A DNA stretch of 64,000 bases. Source: Prevotellaceae bacterium UBA2738 (GTDB taxonomy: Bacteria; Bacteroidota; Bacteroidia; Bacteroidales; Bacteroidaceae). The DNA lies in the NCBI GenBank assembly GCA_002353585.1, contig DEJW01000036.1, forward strand, positions 13,411 to 77,410, in the 5' to 3' direction. Position numbers and translations under genes: made by a program. The notes below the pieces were generated by a model. It was not told the origin of the DNA. It saw only the letters and a list, made by a program, of their open reading frames with translations, and searched no databases. This document shows positions 11,401-18,857 of the stretch, in pieces (positions within the stretch are counted from its first letter, which is position 1; each line of letters opens with the position of its first letter).

Positions 11401-13031
11401 GCGAGGTAATAGACGTTTTTCATCATCAGCTTCCAGTTAGGCTGGCTTGGGGCACTCTCCACGTTACGTAGCGATTTGACAAAGAGCACCTGATCGGTTT
11501 CGTTGTTATCGGTAGAGAATTCACCTACCTGATAGGTCACACCACCCGAGGTGTATTCGTAAGCTATGGCAAGCACCTGATCATTTTGCAAAGCCGTCTT
11601 GAGTGAGATGAAACCCATAGCTTTGTTCACCGTGTATTCTGAGGAGTTGAGCAGTCGTGCCTTACCCACCTTTTCGTATGTCTTGCCACCAGACATAGAG
11701 ATACCAGCCACCACCTCGCCGTCAAGAGCATCATCCACATTATCCAGATAGCGTATAGCGGTATGGTTGATAAGTTCCTGATAAAGTCGGTCCTGCTGGT
11801 TGTTAGGAACGTTGGTAACACCCACATCGCCCAAGTGGGGGAATGCTACAATATCACGTGTATTGCTCGTCGTACCACTCTTGTTTGTCACCCAAACCTC
11901 CACACGGTTGATGGTGATAGCTGTAAGTGGGGTAGGCAGTCGTGACATCCATGCGTCATAATTGTCATGATAGTAGATATCGAGGAAGAAGTGGCGGTTT
12001 TCCTCGTAGTTGGCTACGTTGAGTTCAAAAGGTTTGAGTTGTACACCACCCTTTGACGATACCGACTTTGATGAAGATTTCTTCTGAGAAAGGACGGTCT
12101 GCAACTTCAACTTACCAAACTGCATATCTGCACGCACACCAAAGAGTGACGAAGCACCAGTGATGAGCGATGAATTGCTTGGAAACGACACATTACCAGC
12201 CTCAACGAGTTTTATTATCTCGTCCTCCTTACCGTCATACTTCAACTTCATGTTCTGTGCGTCATAGTCAAAGGTCGCATCGGTGTTGTAATTGAGGTTG
12301 AGGTTCATCTTGTCACCCACCTTACCAGTCACGTTGACGTTAATCTTTTCGTTGAAGTCAACGGTAGTAGTACGACGGTTGCTGAGAGGCAGAGATGGGT
12401 TGTCGATGGTCTTCATCGTAGCGCCGAGTTTCAGTTCGGCAGTACCCTGTGTCTTCACCCTGATGCCTCCAGGACCGAATATCTTTTCTGCAGGACCAAG
12501 GTCGAAGTGCATATCGGTGAAATCGAACTTTTCTTTGCCTTTTTTCTCGAATATCTCGCTGTTTTTGCTACGGAAATAGTCGCTAAATAGGTTCTTCTCG
12601 CTCCATTTCATATACTCCATCTGGTCCATCATGATAGGAGCAGATAACCATGTCTTGCCCATACGAGTACCTATGACATACCTGTCGAGTGTGTCGTTAT
12701 ACTCCACCTCTTGCTTCATGTTTTCTGGACGTTTTAGGTCGGCAGGACCTTGCTCCAGGTCGTCGTATGTTATAGGGGTAGTGCGCTGTATAGGCCAACG
12801 GGGGTGCAGCAGACTGTCTGGTATGGAGTCGTTCTCCAATTCCAACTGAGCCATCTGCTCACGATATTTTTCGAGCGAACTCTGTGAGCCACCCGTCTTT
12901 GCCCTGTTCCCGTTCCCGTTAACGTTAGTGTCTTCTGGTGCATATTCTCCAAACGCCATACCCAAGTTGGCAGTTACCGCACTGGCAACCACCATCAATA
13001 GAATCACGAATATGGATATATGCTTTCTCAC
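5430..13031 (-). CDS. sprA: SprA, outer-membrane translocon of the type IX secretion system
   Basis: A 2533-aa protein with an N-terminal signal peptide, the size expected for SprA/Sov, the very large outer-membrane barrel through which type IX (T9SS) cargo leaves the cell. The N-terminal third shows SprA-type sequence, including FNEKINVNVTGKVGDKMNLN and the DYDAQNMKLKYDGKEDEI stretch. Long alternating beta-rich segments follow. Two lysine/asparagine-rich low-complexity stretches (near residues 1930-1980 and close to the C-terminus) are probably surface loops. The start is GTG. Just after the signal peptide a short hexamer repeat encodes NVNGNGN. It follows ruvA on the same strand, a neighbour order common in Bacteroidota. 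Confidence 0.94.
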   Translation of the reverse strand: MRKHISIFVILLMVVASAVTANLGMAFGEYAPEDTNVNGNGNRAKTGGSQSSLEKYREQMAQLELENDSIPDSLLHPRWPIQRTTPITYDDLEQGPADLKRPENMKQEVEYNDTLDRYVIGTRMGKTWLSAPIMMDQMEYMKWSEKNLFSDYFRSKNSEIFEKKGKEKFDFTDMHFDLGPAEKIFGPGGIRVKTQGTAELKLGATMKTIDNPSLPLSNRRTTTVDFNEKINVNVTGKVGDKMNLNLNYNTDATFDYDAQNMKLKYDGKEDEIIKLVEAGNVSFPSNSSLITGASSLFGVRADMQFGKLKLQTVLSQKKSSSKSVSSKGGVQLKPFELNVANYEENRHFFLDIYYHDNYDAWMSRLPTPLTAITINRVEVWVTNKSGTTSNTRDIVAFPHLGDVGVTNVPNNQQDRLYQELINHTAIRYLDNVDDALDGEVVAGISMSGGKTYEKVGKARLLNSSEYTVNKAMGFISLKTALQNDQVLAIAYEYTSGGVTYQVGEFSTDNNETDQVLFVKSLRNVESAPSQPNWKLMMKNVYYLASSIKKERFKLDVKYQSDTIGVYTTYIPDPTVKNYPIIRLQGADRLDGNNRTNPNGVFDFVEGYTVSNGRVFFPMAEPFGKGLKDQLIAHGMESLLAEKYSYSELYDTTKTAAKQVAEKNRFLMTGHFQGSSNNVISLGAYNVPQGSVKVTAGGVQLVEGVDYSVDYSAGEVTILNQSIIDAGTAVNVSLESQSDYSMERKSMFGINWEYDFTKDFNISGTLQHLSEQSLTSKVAMGAEPVNNTLVGFNISWKKESQWLTDMLNKIPFLHVKQPSHIQFTGEFAKLFSSIASGTQDNASYVDDFENSTYNINLLTPTSWQLSSAPKALLNPTEYDKDGLQSGYRRAKMAWYTIDPLFTNRSSSLTPAHIKNNVEMLSNHYVREVYVSELYPNRDQSTYNGAVNTLPVMNVAYYPKERGPYNYTTDINSDGTLMNPSRAWGGMVRKLDTSNFEDANIEYVEFWMLDPFIYTERDGTSSKHSGKLHINLGEISEDVLLDGKKFYESGMPVTENELTFDTQWGKVPSQTTITYAFATSDGSREKQDVGLDGLNDDEERSKFQEYLQKLPASVQQDFGRDPAADNYHYFRGSDYDAMRLGILERYKNINNPQGNSPDSNNQTESYDTSYKAGPDLEDINQDYTLNEYEKYFDYEIDISPEALVNNTQGYVADVRVAKPTLRNGKQETVNWYLMRIPVHNPTKREGNISDYTSIRFMRMYMTDFQDSCIVRMATLNLVRGDWRVYDQTHQTIQDCNPHPTGRLTASSINIEENNDKEPVNYILPPGISRVVDPSQPQLTENNEQSLRMDIYDMKTNDGVAVYKNTHMDMRYYKRIQMFVHANATKENLSDLKDYDLMLFMRLGSDYNNNFYEYDIPLKLTPPRNNYTSNSEADRHVVWPDENMLDIDLSKFTAIKKARNLERKANRASYTTVFSQSDPDRQKNTIKILGNPSLGEVSTMMIGVKKIGTAGEMQDAEVWVNELRLLEPESEGGWAAAANLNVQLSDLGSVQASGKYISDGFGGLEQKVMERTTDKYATYSITTNIELGKFFPEKAKVTAPLYYSVTRERTSPKYNPLDTDMKLEDALESAADQHERDSIESVAVTKRVSKNFSLSGVRVGIATKGHPMPYDPANFSFSFSQSTSHSEGKTTVYENEINWKGSLNYSWSPVYKSIEPFKKIKSKSKSYDILKKFALNYMPQNISFNTEMSRYYYELQERDLENLNSPSSVPATWNSRFRWDRSLSLRWDLTRNLHMSFQSSTQAEIEEPYMQVNKDLYPEQYQAWKDSVWQSIKHLGKPMDYNQTFTASYQLPLNLIPIFDWLNADASYSASYHWARGAEENGVVKYGNTINNNRVINLNGTLNMEKLYNHVPFLKKANERFAKAPKRNTRNLSSKATKSKKDKDKDSKDEKNAKDSRENKKNTFVKEITIKADTSLIITHGKKTKRLVVTARNEEGKLIPVKFKKLDDNKIKIINKSDTTVKMKLSVLALPPLDDLKWYKFAQGAARFAMMVRNIGITYRTQYGMTLPGYTPNIGDIFGQRSGYDAMAPGLDFAFGLISDDYIDKARSNGWLLNSNESVTTPATTSLTKDLQVKATVEPIRNLKIDVNMSHTQSKAKSIQYMYESMPTTQSGSFSMTTISIKSAFEGTGDANNGYKSASFEKFCGLLDSYQERVQAQYMDTRYPVNSSMHGTKFDPVKTPVKKYGADVMVPAFLNAYTGYSGLSIFPTIASMLPNWTIKYSGLGQLAWFRERFKSVNINHGYKSIYAVGSYSSYSSYQKVMGDEIGFITDATTSNPSPSSMFNVSTVSINEAFSPLLGVDVTLKNNMTFKAEYRTTRVLSLSMTSVQINETTSKDWVFGMGYKINDFRFFRSRALMAARRRNAKNGGDDDENNKNNTKNTRRTKGKMDFAHDLNLRLDFSYRRQAAITRDIATVSSTATSGNTAFKLSFVADYTLSRLLTMSLYYDRQSNTPLLSSGSYPTVTQDFGVSMKFSLTR
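12907..12926 (-). repeat. AACGTT/AACGGG hexamers inside sprA
   Basis: On the coding strand the tract reads AACGTTAACGGGAACGGG plus two bases, encoding NVNGNG directly after the mature N-terminus. It has the same unit as the repeats in yifB, waaA and the adenosyltransferase. Confidence 0.75.
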
Positions 13032-13058
13032 TTTTATCTATAAACTATGAACTGTAAA

Positions 13059-13694
13059 CTATTTAATCATCTTCAGCGCCTGCTTGATAACCTGTTCTAC
13101 AGGCATATCAGGATTGCCACGAAGAATTTCTGTTACCACCTTGCTGCTTGGTGCAGGGGCAAAACCCAGTGCTGTGAGGGCGCTTATCGCCTCGTCGTGG
13201 GTCTGTGAAGCCTGAGCCGAGAGTGCCACACCAGCAGCATTAGCACCATTTGAAGCTGAAGCGATATCGGCTATGATACCACTCGCAGCCATCTTGTCAC
13301 GAAGGTCCACTATGATGCGCTGTGCCGTCTTCAGTCCTATGCCCTTCACGCCCTTCAGAGCCTTCTCGTTGCCCGTTGAGATGATGTTCACGAGTTCAGT
13401 GGCACTCGTAGCGCTGAGTATCATACGTGCTGTATTGCTACCAACTCCGCTAACGGTAATGAGCATACGATACAGTTCACGCTCCTGCTTGTTGTAGAAA
13501 CCGTAGAGTGTGTAACTATCGTCACGTCCACCAGTCATTATAGCCTCGTGAACGTACAACTTAACTTCTTTCTTCCCCTGTATCGCCGTATAGGTGTTCA
13601 GAGATATGTTGAGCAAGTAGCCTACGCCTCTTGCCTCTATCACCGCTGTTGCAGGGGTGATGTCTGTCAGTTCGCCTTTTATATATTCAATCAT
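13059..13694 (-). CDS. ruvA: Holliday junction branch migration protein RuvA
   Basis: A 211-aa DNA-binding subunit of the RuvAB complex, which recognises Holliday junctions and directs the RuvB motor. The N-terminal OB-fold begins MIEYIKGELTDITPATAVIE. Two helix-hairpin-helix motifs are clear: LITVSGVGSNTARMILS and LKGVKGIGLKTAQRIIVDLRDKM. The C-terminal three-helix RuvB-binding domain ends in ALKMIK after an Ala-rich linker. The stop codon lies in a degenerate AACTATG heptamer tract (13032-13061) that separates it from sprA. Confidence 0.95.
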   Translation of the reverse strand: MIEYIKGELTDITPATAVIEARGVGYLLNISLNTYTAIQGKKEVKLYVHEAIMTGGRDDSYTLYGFYNKQERELYRMLITVSGVGSNTARMILSATSATELVNIISTGNEKALKGVKGIGLKTAQRIIVDLRDKMAASGIIADIASASNGANAAGVALSAQASQTHDEAISALTALGFAPAPSSKVVTEILRGNPDMPVEQVIKQALKMIK

Positions 13695-13766
13695 ACCTCT
13701 TTTATAACGTACGCGTGAAAAAATTATTGCAATACGGTTAGTTTTTTAACATTTTCGCCATAATAA

Positions 13767-13798
13767 TTTGGCTGATTAAGAATAAATTCTTACTTTTG
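13767..13798 (+). promoter_or_regulatory. Promoter of the AsmA-like gene
   Basis: -33 TTTG at 13767-13770, 20 nt, -7 TACTTTTG at 13791-13798, ending 41 bp before the ATG at 13840. Confidence 0.75.
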
Positions 13799-13839
13799 CA
13801 GAACATAGTGACAATTTCACCTCATAACCAAAACCTTAA

Positions 13840-15936
13840 ATGAAAACTATTTTTAAGTGGATAATCGGTATATTGGTTGCGCTACTCGTTATTGTGGGTG
13901 GTGTAATCTATGCACTTTCTACTGACAAAGTGCAGCAATGGCTGTATGCTCAGGGCGTCGATATGTTGCAGGATGCACTTGGCACACGAGTGAAGGTTGA
14001 CAAGATAGCCATCAGTTTCAGCAAGGGAGGCATAGCCCTCTATGGCCTGGAGATTGATGACAAACAGGATGTCACCATGCTGAAGGTGGACACCTTGGAG
14101 GCTATGGTTGACCTTACGAGGATTTTTGACCACAAGGTGGAGATAGAGCGTGTTTATCTGCATGGAGCAAAGGGCACATTCTATAAGGAACGTCCTGACA
14201 CGGCTGCCAACTACCAGTTTGCGCTTGATGTCATAAAGGAACTATCACACAAGGACGACAAAGACAAAAAGAAAGAGGACGAGAAGAAGATCAATACCCC
14301 TCTGGCATTGGACCTGAAACTGCTGAGCCTGAAAAGAACATACTTCAAGTGGGATGTCAGGTCACAGCCCCATAAGCTTTACAAGTTTGATGGCAAAAAG
14401 CAGTTGGATACCAATCATCTCAGCGTCGTCTTGGACAACGTGAGGATTAGTGGACATATGGGCGATGACCTGCCTGAGCATATCACGATAGAGGACCTCA
14501 AGGCTCGCGAAGAACATTCATCCACTGCTGTGGCGTTCGATGCGCTGGAGCTGGCAATGGGAAGCGAAACCAGTCTGAAGAGCGAAATAGAAAATCTCAG
14601 TGGTACCTTCCAAGGATGGAATTTCACCATCGATAACGCAGATTTCTCTTCTATACCATTCAAGGAGGAGGGAAAGAAGGTAAAGTTTGACTTCTCTCAG
14701 CCTATCGAGGCTATGGTGAAGGATATAAAAGTCAGGACGGGCAGCACTACGGCGAATATTTCAGAGCTACCTTTGAAGATTACCTTCAGACAAGCGCCAA
14801 GCCAGAAGACACCAGGTAAGATGGTGATGAAGCCAAGGTTGGCATTCTCTCCCTCGTCGCTCTCAGCGAGAGTAATCTGCAGGGACTTCGCACGTTATCG
14901 AGTGCCACCTTTGAGAAATTTCACCACGCCTCTGCTGGTCACTGCTAATTTTGATGGTGAGTTGGACAATCTCAACATACGCAATATCCATGTCACGGAT
15001 GAATCGAAGAAGCGTCTTGACCTCCGTGCTGAGGGCGTAATGAAAGATATCACGGTAAAAAAGAAATTCAAGTTCCACTTCCGCAATATACGCATGAAGG
15101 CGCATGGCGGCATTAAGGAGCAGCTCGTAGGGCATTTCGCCAAAACAACTGATTTGAAGATGCAGAAACAGATGCGCAAACTTGGCGATATAGACTATAA
15201 TGGCTACATGAATATCTATAAGACTGACCAGGATTTTCATGGCACGCTGCACTCCAAGTTTGGTAATATTCGCTTTGACTTCAATATACACGGCACACCA
15301 GGAGGTATGGTAGATGGACGCATTCGCTACCTACGCTCTATGCAGGGTACTATGAGCACCAAGAACTTCAAGTTTGGCGAAGTGATGGAGGTCAAGGAGA
15401 TAGGCACTGCCAGCTTCGAGGCAAAATATAAGTTTGATATCACGGGTAAGAAGACACAGAAAGCTCTGCGCCTCAATCGTGGCAAACTGCCTATAGGCAG
15501 TCTCAGCGCCGTCATCAGCGAAGCTAAGGTGGGCTTATTAAACATCCACAAGGCAACTGTCGATCTGGAGAGCGATGGTAAGACTGCCACTGGTACCGCT
15601 ATGTGGATAAAGTCTCTGTTCAATATCGGTGTTGATTTCCTGTATCACCAGACGGCTACAGAACATTACTACACCTACAAGACCTACTTCACCAAACACG
15701 ACAGCAAGGGTATCCATAAGTGGACGGCTGAAGAAATAGAGAAGGCTAAAATCCAGACCGAGAAATATGAGAAAAAGTTGGCTGAGAAGCAAGCCAAGAA
15801 AGCTGAGAAGGAGGCTCGCAAGGCTGAGAAGGCACGAATAAAAGCCGAGAAGCAGGCTGCCAAGGAGGCTGAGAAGGCTGCTGCTGCAAACGACACAACC
15901 AAAAAGAAGAAAAAGAAAAAATTCTGGTTTATATGA
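13840..15936 (+). CDS. AsmA-like inner-membrane-anchored protein
   Basis: A 698-aa protein with one N-terminal membrane helix (IIGILVALLVIVGGVIYAL) followed by a long periplasmic region. The segment after the helix (VDMLQDALGTRVKVDKIAIS, then repeated short beta strands around residues 40-110) resembles the start of AsmA/TamB-type lipid-transfer or assembly proteins; I infer that class from the layout. The last ~70 residues are an Ala/Lys/Glu helix rich in EKQAKKAEKEARKAEKAR, probably a coiled coil, ending in a run of lysines. The reading frame overlaps the next gene by 4 bp (ATGA), so the two are translationally coupled. Confidence 0.6.
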   Translation: MKTIFKWIIGILVALLVIVGGVIYALSTDKVQQWLYAQGVDMLQDALGTRVKVDKIAISFSKGGIALYGLEIDDKQDVTMLKVDTLEAMVDLTRIFDHKVEIERVYLHGAKGTFYKERPDTAANYQFALDVIKELSHKDDKDKKKEDEKKINTPLALDLKLLSLKRTYFKWDVRSQPHKLYKFDGKKQLDTNHLSVVLDNVRISGHMGDDLPEHITIEDLKAREEHSSTAVAFDALELAMGSETSLKSEIENLSGTFQGWNFTIDNADFSSIPFKEEGKKVKFDFSQPIEAMVKDIKVRTGSTTANISELPLKITFRQAPSQKTPGKMVMKPRLAFSPSSLSARVICRDFARYRVPPLRNFTTPLLVTANFDGELDNLNIRNIHVTDESKKRLDLRAEGVMKDITVKKKFKFHFRNIRMKAHGGIKEQLVGHFAKTTDLKMQKQMRKLGDIDYNGYMNIYKTDQDFHGTLHSKFGNIRFDFNIHGTPGGMVDGRIRYLRSMQGTMSTKNFKFGEVMEVKEIGTASFEAKYKFDITGKKTQKALRLNRGKLPIGSLSAVISEAKVGLLNIHKATVDLESDGKTATGTAMWIKSLFNIGVDFLYHQTATEHYYTYKTYFTKHDSKGIHKWTAEEIEKAKIQTEKYEKKLAEKQAKKAEKEARKAEKARIKAEKQAAKEAEKAAAANDTTKKKKKKKFWFI

Positions 15937-17237
15937 AAAAAATAACTATTATTGCAATCATGCTGCTCAATATCATGGCAGCTATGGCGGTAGAGAACTA
16001 TCCTTACCGTAGTGATTTTCTTTGGGTAACAACACCTGACCATGCCGACTGGCTCTACAAGACAGGCGAGAAGGCTAACGTAGAGGTGCAACTCTTCAAG
16101 TATGGCTATGCTCAAGACGTGAAAGTGGATTACGAGGTGGCACAGGACATGATGCCTGCCTCTACCAAGGGTAGTGTGAAACTCAAGAACGGCAAGGCTG
16201 TCATAAACATCGGTACTCGTACTGCACCTGGTTTTACCGACCTTGTGCTCAAGGCTACCGTTGACGGCGAGGCAACCCAGCATCATGTGAAGGTGGGTTA
16301 CGACGTTGATAAGATACTTCCATTCACCAAAATGCCCGATGATTTCGGCAATTTTTGGAAGCAGACACTCGACAAGATGCATAAGACACCTCTCTCATAT
16401 ACACGCGAGTTGGCAAAGGAATATTGCACAGACAAGATAGACTGTTGGCTCATACGTCTGAAGATAGATAAGGAGCATAGTATGTTTGGTTACCTCTTCA
16501 TGCCTAAAGACCGTGAGGGCAAGAAACTGCCTGCTGCTTTCTCTCCTCCTGGAGCAGGTGTGAAGACCATCAAGTACCCTCTTCGCCATAAGTATTACCC
16601 TGAGGATGGTTTCATACGTCTTGAGGTAGAAATTCACGGTCTCGACCCACGACTCTCTGAGAGTACCTTCAAGGATATTACCAGTGCCTTCGCTTCTAAG
16701 GACAATGGTTATTTCACCAATCGCATAGACAACCGTGAGGCTTACTATATGCGTCATGTATATGCTGGTATGGTGCGCTGGACTGACTTCCTCTGTTCGC
16801 TGCCTGAATGGGATGGTAAGAACCTCGCCGTACAGGGTGGCTCACAGGGTGGAGCTCTCGCCTTAGTCACTGCTGCTCTCGACCCTCGCGTAACGGCTTG
16901 TTGCGTCAACCACCCTGCCCTCACCGATATGGCTGCCTATACCGACAAGGGACGCACTGGCGGTTATCCTCACTTCAAGCCCGAGATACTCACTCCGCAG
17001 GTTGTCAACGTGCTGCAATACTATGACGTGATAAACTTCTGTCGCATCGTCAAGTGTCCTGTTCGCATGACCTGGGGCTATAACGACAACGTGTGTCCTC
17101 CAACCACCAGCTATGCTGCATGGAACACGCTCACCTGTCCTAAGGAGTGTGTCATCACTCCTGTCAACGAGCACTGGACCAGCGAACGTATGGAGAAGGA
17201 ACATGAGGAGTGGATTAAAAGTAAAATTGATAATTGA
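15933..17237 (+). CDS. Secreted acetylxylan esterase / cephalosporin-C deacetylase family (CE7-like)
   Basis: A 434-aa alpha/beta hydrolase with signal peptide MKKITIIAIMLLNIMAAMA. Residues ~30-125 form a beta-rich N-terminal domain; the AXE1-type hydrolase follows. The nucleophile elbow is GGSQGG (residues ~306-311), the acid is the Asp in WGYNDNVCPP, and the His lies in VNEHWTS near the C-terminus, the usual Ser-Asp-His order. CE7 enzymes remove acetyl groups from xylo-oligosaccharides and other small esters; the substrate cannot be read from sequence. The start overlaps the AsmA-like gene by 4 bp, although the functions appear unrelated. Confidence 0.82.
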   Translation: MKKITIIAIMLLNIMAAMAVENYPYRSDFLWVTTPDHADWLYKTGEKANVEVQLFKYGYAQDVKVDYEVAQDMMPASTKGSVKLKNGKAVINIGTRTAPGFTDLVLKATVDGEATQHHVKVGYDVDKILPFTKMPDDFGNFWKQTLDKMHKTPLSYTRELAKEYCTDKIDCWLIRLKIDKEHSMFGYLFMPKDREGKKLPAAFSPPGAGVKTIKYPLRHKYYPEDGFIRLEVEIHGLDPRLSESTFKDITSAFASKDNGYFTNRIDNREAYYMRHVYAGMVRWTDFLCSLPEWDGKNLAVQGGSQGGALALVTAALDPRVTACCVNHPALTDMAAYTDKGRTGGYPHFKPEILTPQVVNVLQYYDVINFCRIVKCPVRMTWGYNDNVCPPTTSYAAWNTLTCPKECVITPVNEHWTSERMEKEHEEWIKSKIDN

Positions 17238-17331
17238 TAATTGATAATTGACAATTGATAGTTGAACTTCGAGCTCTGCTCGGAGCCTAATTCCTAATTC
17301 CTAATTTCTAATTTCTAATTATAATCTAATT
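17219..17331. repeat. Heptamer satellites and a small hairpin between esterase and gltD
   Basis: AATTGAT/AATTGAC heptamers (about 17224-17262), then the hairpin CGAGCtctGCTCG near 17267, then AATTCCT/AATTTCT heptamers up to the gltD start codon. The esterase stop codon at 17235-17237 lies in the first tract. Confidence 0.75.
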
Positions 17332-17332
17332 T

Positions 17333-18694
17333 ATGCTGAACGAGGTAAATGAGAGCTACACCATGGCTGAAGCCATACAGGAGGCTCAGCGCTGTCTGCA
17401 TTGTAAGGTGCCCCAGTGTAAGAAGGGGTGTCCGATAGGCAATGACATACCCGACTGGATTCACGAACTGAAGAAGGGCAATCTGGGCAATGCTATCAGC
17501 ATCATACGCGCCAAGAGCAATCTGCCAGCCGTGTGCGGACGCGTGTGCGGACATGAGAAACAATGTGAGGGTTCCTGTGTCTTGGGCAAGAAGGGCGAGG
17601 CTGTGCATATAGGCAAACTGGAGCGCTTCATAGCCGACTTCGACTCAGAGAACGGGCTGACCCACGAAGACATCGCCGAGAAGACTCGTGGCAAGGTGGC
17701 TGTAATAGGTGCTGGCCCGTCAGGCATCACCGTTGCTGGCGACCTGAGCAGGATGGGCTTTGCCGTCGAGGTGTTTGAGATGGAACAGCAGTGTGGTGGA
17801 ATGCTGCGCTACGGCATACCCGAATACCGACTGCCTAAGGAGGTGGTGGCACGCGAGATACGCCACATAGAGAAGATGGGCGTGATAATACATCGCGGCT
17901 ACCACATCGGCGTAGATACCACCATCGACGACCTCTTTGCACAGGGTTTTGATGCTATCTTCATAGGTACAGGTACCAGCAAGCCCAAGTCGCTCGAGAT
18001 ACCCATCTGGCAGAATGGCAAACAGAGGGAAGACCTCAAGTGTGCCGACCTCAAGCGCATACGCTTTGCCACCCACTTCCTGCGTCGTATCGAACTCATC
18101 TCTGAGGGCTTCATGGCACGCAACGAGATACCTGTTGACGAGGGGGCAAAGGTATGGATAATAGGATGTGGCAACACGGCGATGGATGCTTCGCGCTCTG
18201 CCTTGCGCATAGGTGCCTCAAAGGTTGATGTGATTTACCACAAAGGCATCGACACCATGTCGGCTCTCATGGCTGAATATGACGATGCCGTGAAGGAGGG
18301 CGTAAACTTCAACTGGTGGAGTAGCATCAAGGAGATACACGTTGACGACTCTCTCGACATCAAGGAGATAGTGCTTGAGACTCGGGAACCTGACAAGGAA
18401 CCAGTGGTGCAGACCCTGCCTGCCGACAACATCATCATGGCTATCGGCGCTACGCCTCACACCAAGATTGTGCGCACCACCTCAGGACTGGAGAACGACG
18501 AGCATAAATACCTCATCACACGCGATGTGCCTTACGGCATGACCACTCGCAAGGGTGTCTTCGCTGGTGGCGATGTGGTAGGTCGTCAGGCTACCGTAGT
18601 CCACGCCATGCAGGATGCCAAGAAGGTTGCCGAGGGCATAGCACAATACGTGGATGCTGTGAAACTGATGCAAGCGATAAACCTTACTGATTGA
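17333..18694 (+). CDS. gltD: Glutamate synthase small-subunit-like NAD(P)H oxidoreductase
   Basis: A 453-aa iron-sulfur flavoprotein. The N-terminus has the four-plus-four cysteine cluster-binding region (CLHCKVPQCKKGCP, then CGRVCGHEKQCEGSC). An FAD site GAGPSGITVAGDL lies near residue 125, an NADPH site GCGNTAMDASRSAL near 275, and AIGATPHT near 370. GltD delivers electrons from NADPH to GltB for glutamate synthesis. No gltB is adjacent, so the partner is elsewhere or this is a stand-alone relative. The region just before the ATG is repeat, with no Shine-Dalgarno sequence. Confidence 0.88.
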   Translation: MLNEVNESYTMAEAIQEAQRCLHCKVPQCKKGCPIGNDIPDWIHELKKGNLGNAISIIRAKSNLPAVCGRVCGHEKQCEGSCVLGKKGEAVHIGKLERFIADFDSENGLTHEDIAEKTRGKVAVIGAGPSGITVAGDLSRMGFAVEVFEMEQQCGGMLRYGIPEYRLPKEVVAREIRHIEKMGVIIHRGYHIGVDTTIDDLFAQGFDAIFIGTGTSKPKSLEIPIWQNGKQREDLKCADLKRIRFATHFLRRIELISEGFMARNEIPVDEGAKVWIIGCGNTAMDASRSALRIGASKVDVIYHKGIDTMSALMAEYDDAVKEGVNFNWWSSIKEIHVDDSLDIKEIVLETREPDKEPVVQTLPADNIIMAIGATPHTKIVRTTSGLENDEHKYLITRDVPYGMTTRKGVFAGGDVVGRQATVVHAMQDAKKVAEGIAQYVDAVKLMQAINLTD

Positions 18695-18711
18695 AGCGTG
18701 GGCTTCAATCA

Positions 18712-18857
18712 GTAAGAAGTAAGAAGTAAAAAGTAAAAAGTAAGGAACGCAAGAAAAATTTTGTCTATAACAATTCATGATTAGGGCATAAAAAAGGGCT
18801 GCTACCGATTGGTAACAGCCCTCTTAATTCCTAATTCCTAATTTCTAATTCCTAATT
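18712..18857. repeat. Heptamer tracts flanking the tig terminator
   Basis: AAGTAAG/AAGTAAA heptamers at 18712-18745 and AATTCCT/AATTTCT heptamers at 18825-18857. The second tract touches the stop codon of trigger factor (complement of TTA at 18852 area... 18854). Confidence 0.65.
18789..18822 (-). terminator. Intrinsic terminator of tig
   Basis: Minus strand: 12-bp stem AGGGCTGTTACC / GGTAGCAGCCCT with one mismatch and a 4-nt loop (795-822), followed by six T. It lies about 30 bp after the trigger factor stop and could also stop gltD transcription. Confidence 0.8.

Noticed and set aside
13840..18694. One polysaccharide-utilisation locus including the esterase, GH28 and PL9
   Set aside because: No SusC/SusD pair or dedicated regulator; the three enzymes are up to 40 kb apart and separated by housekeeping genes.
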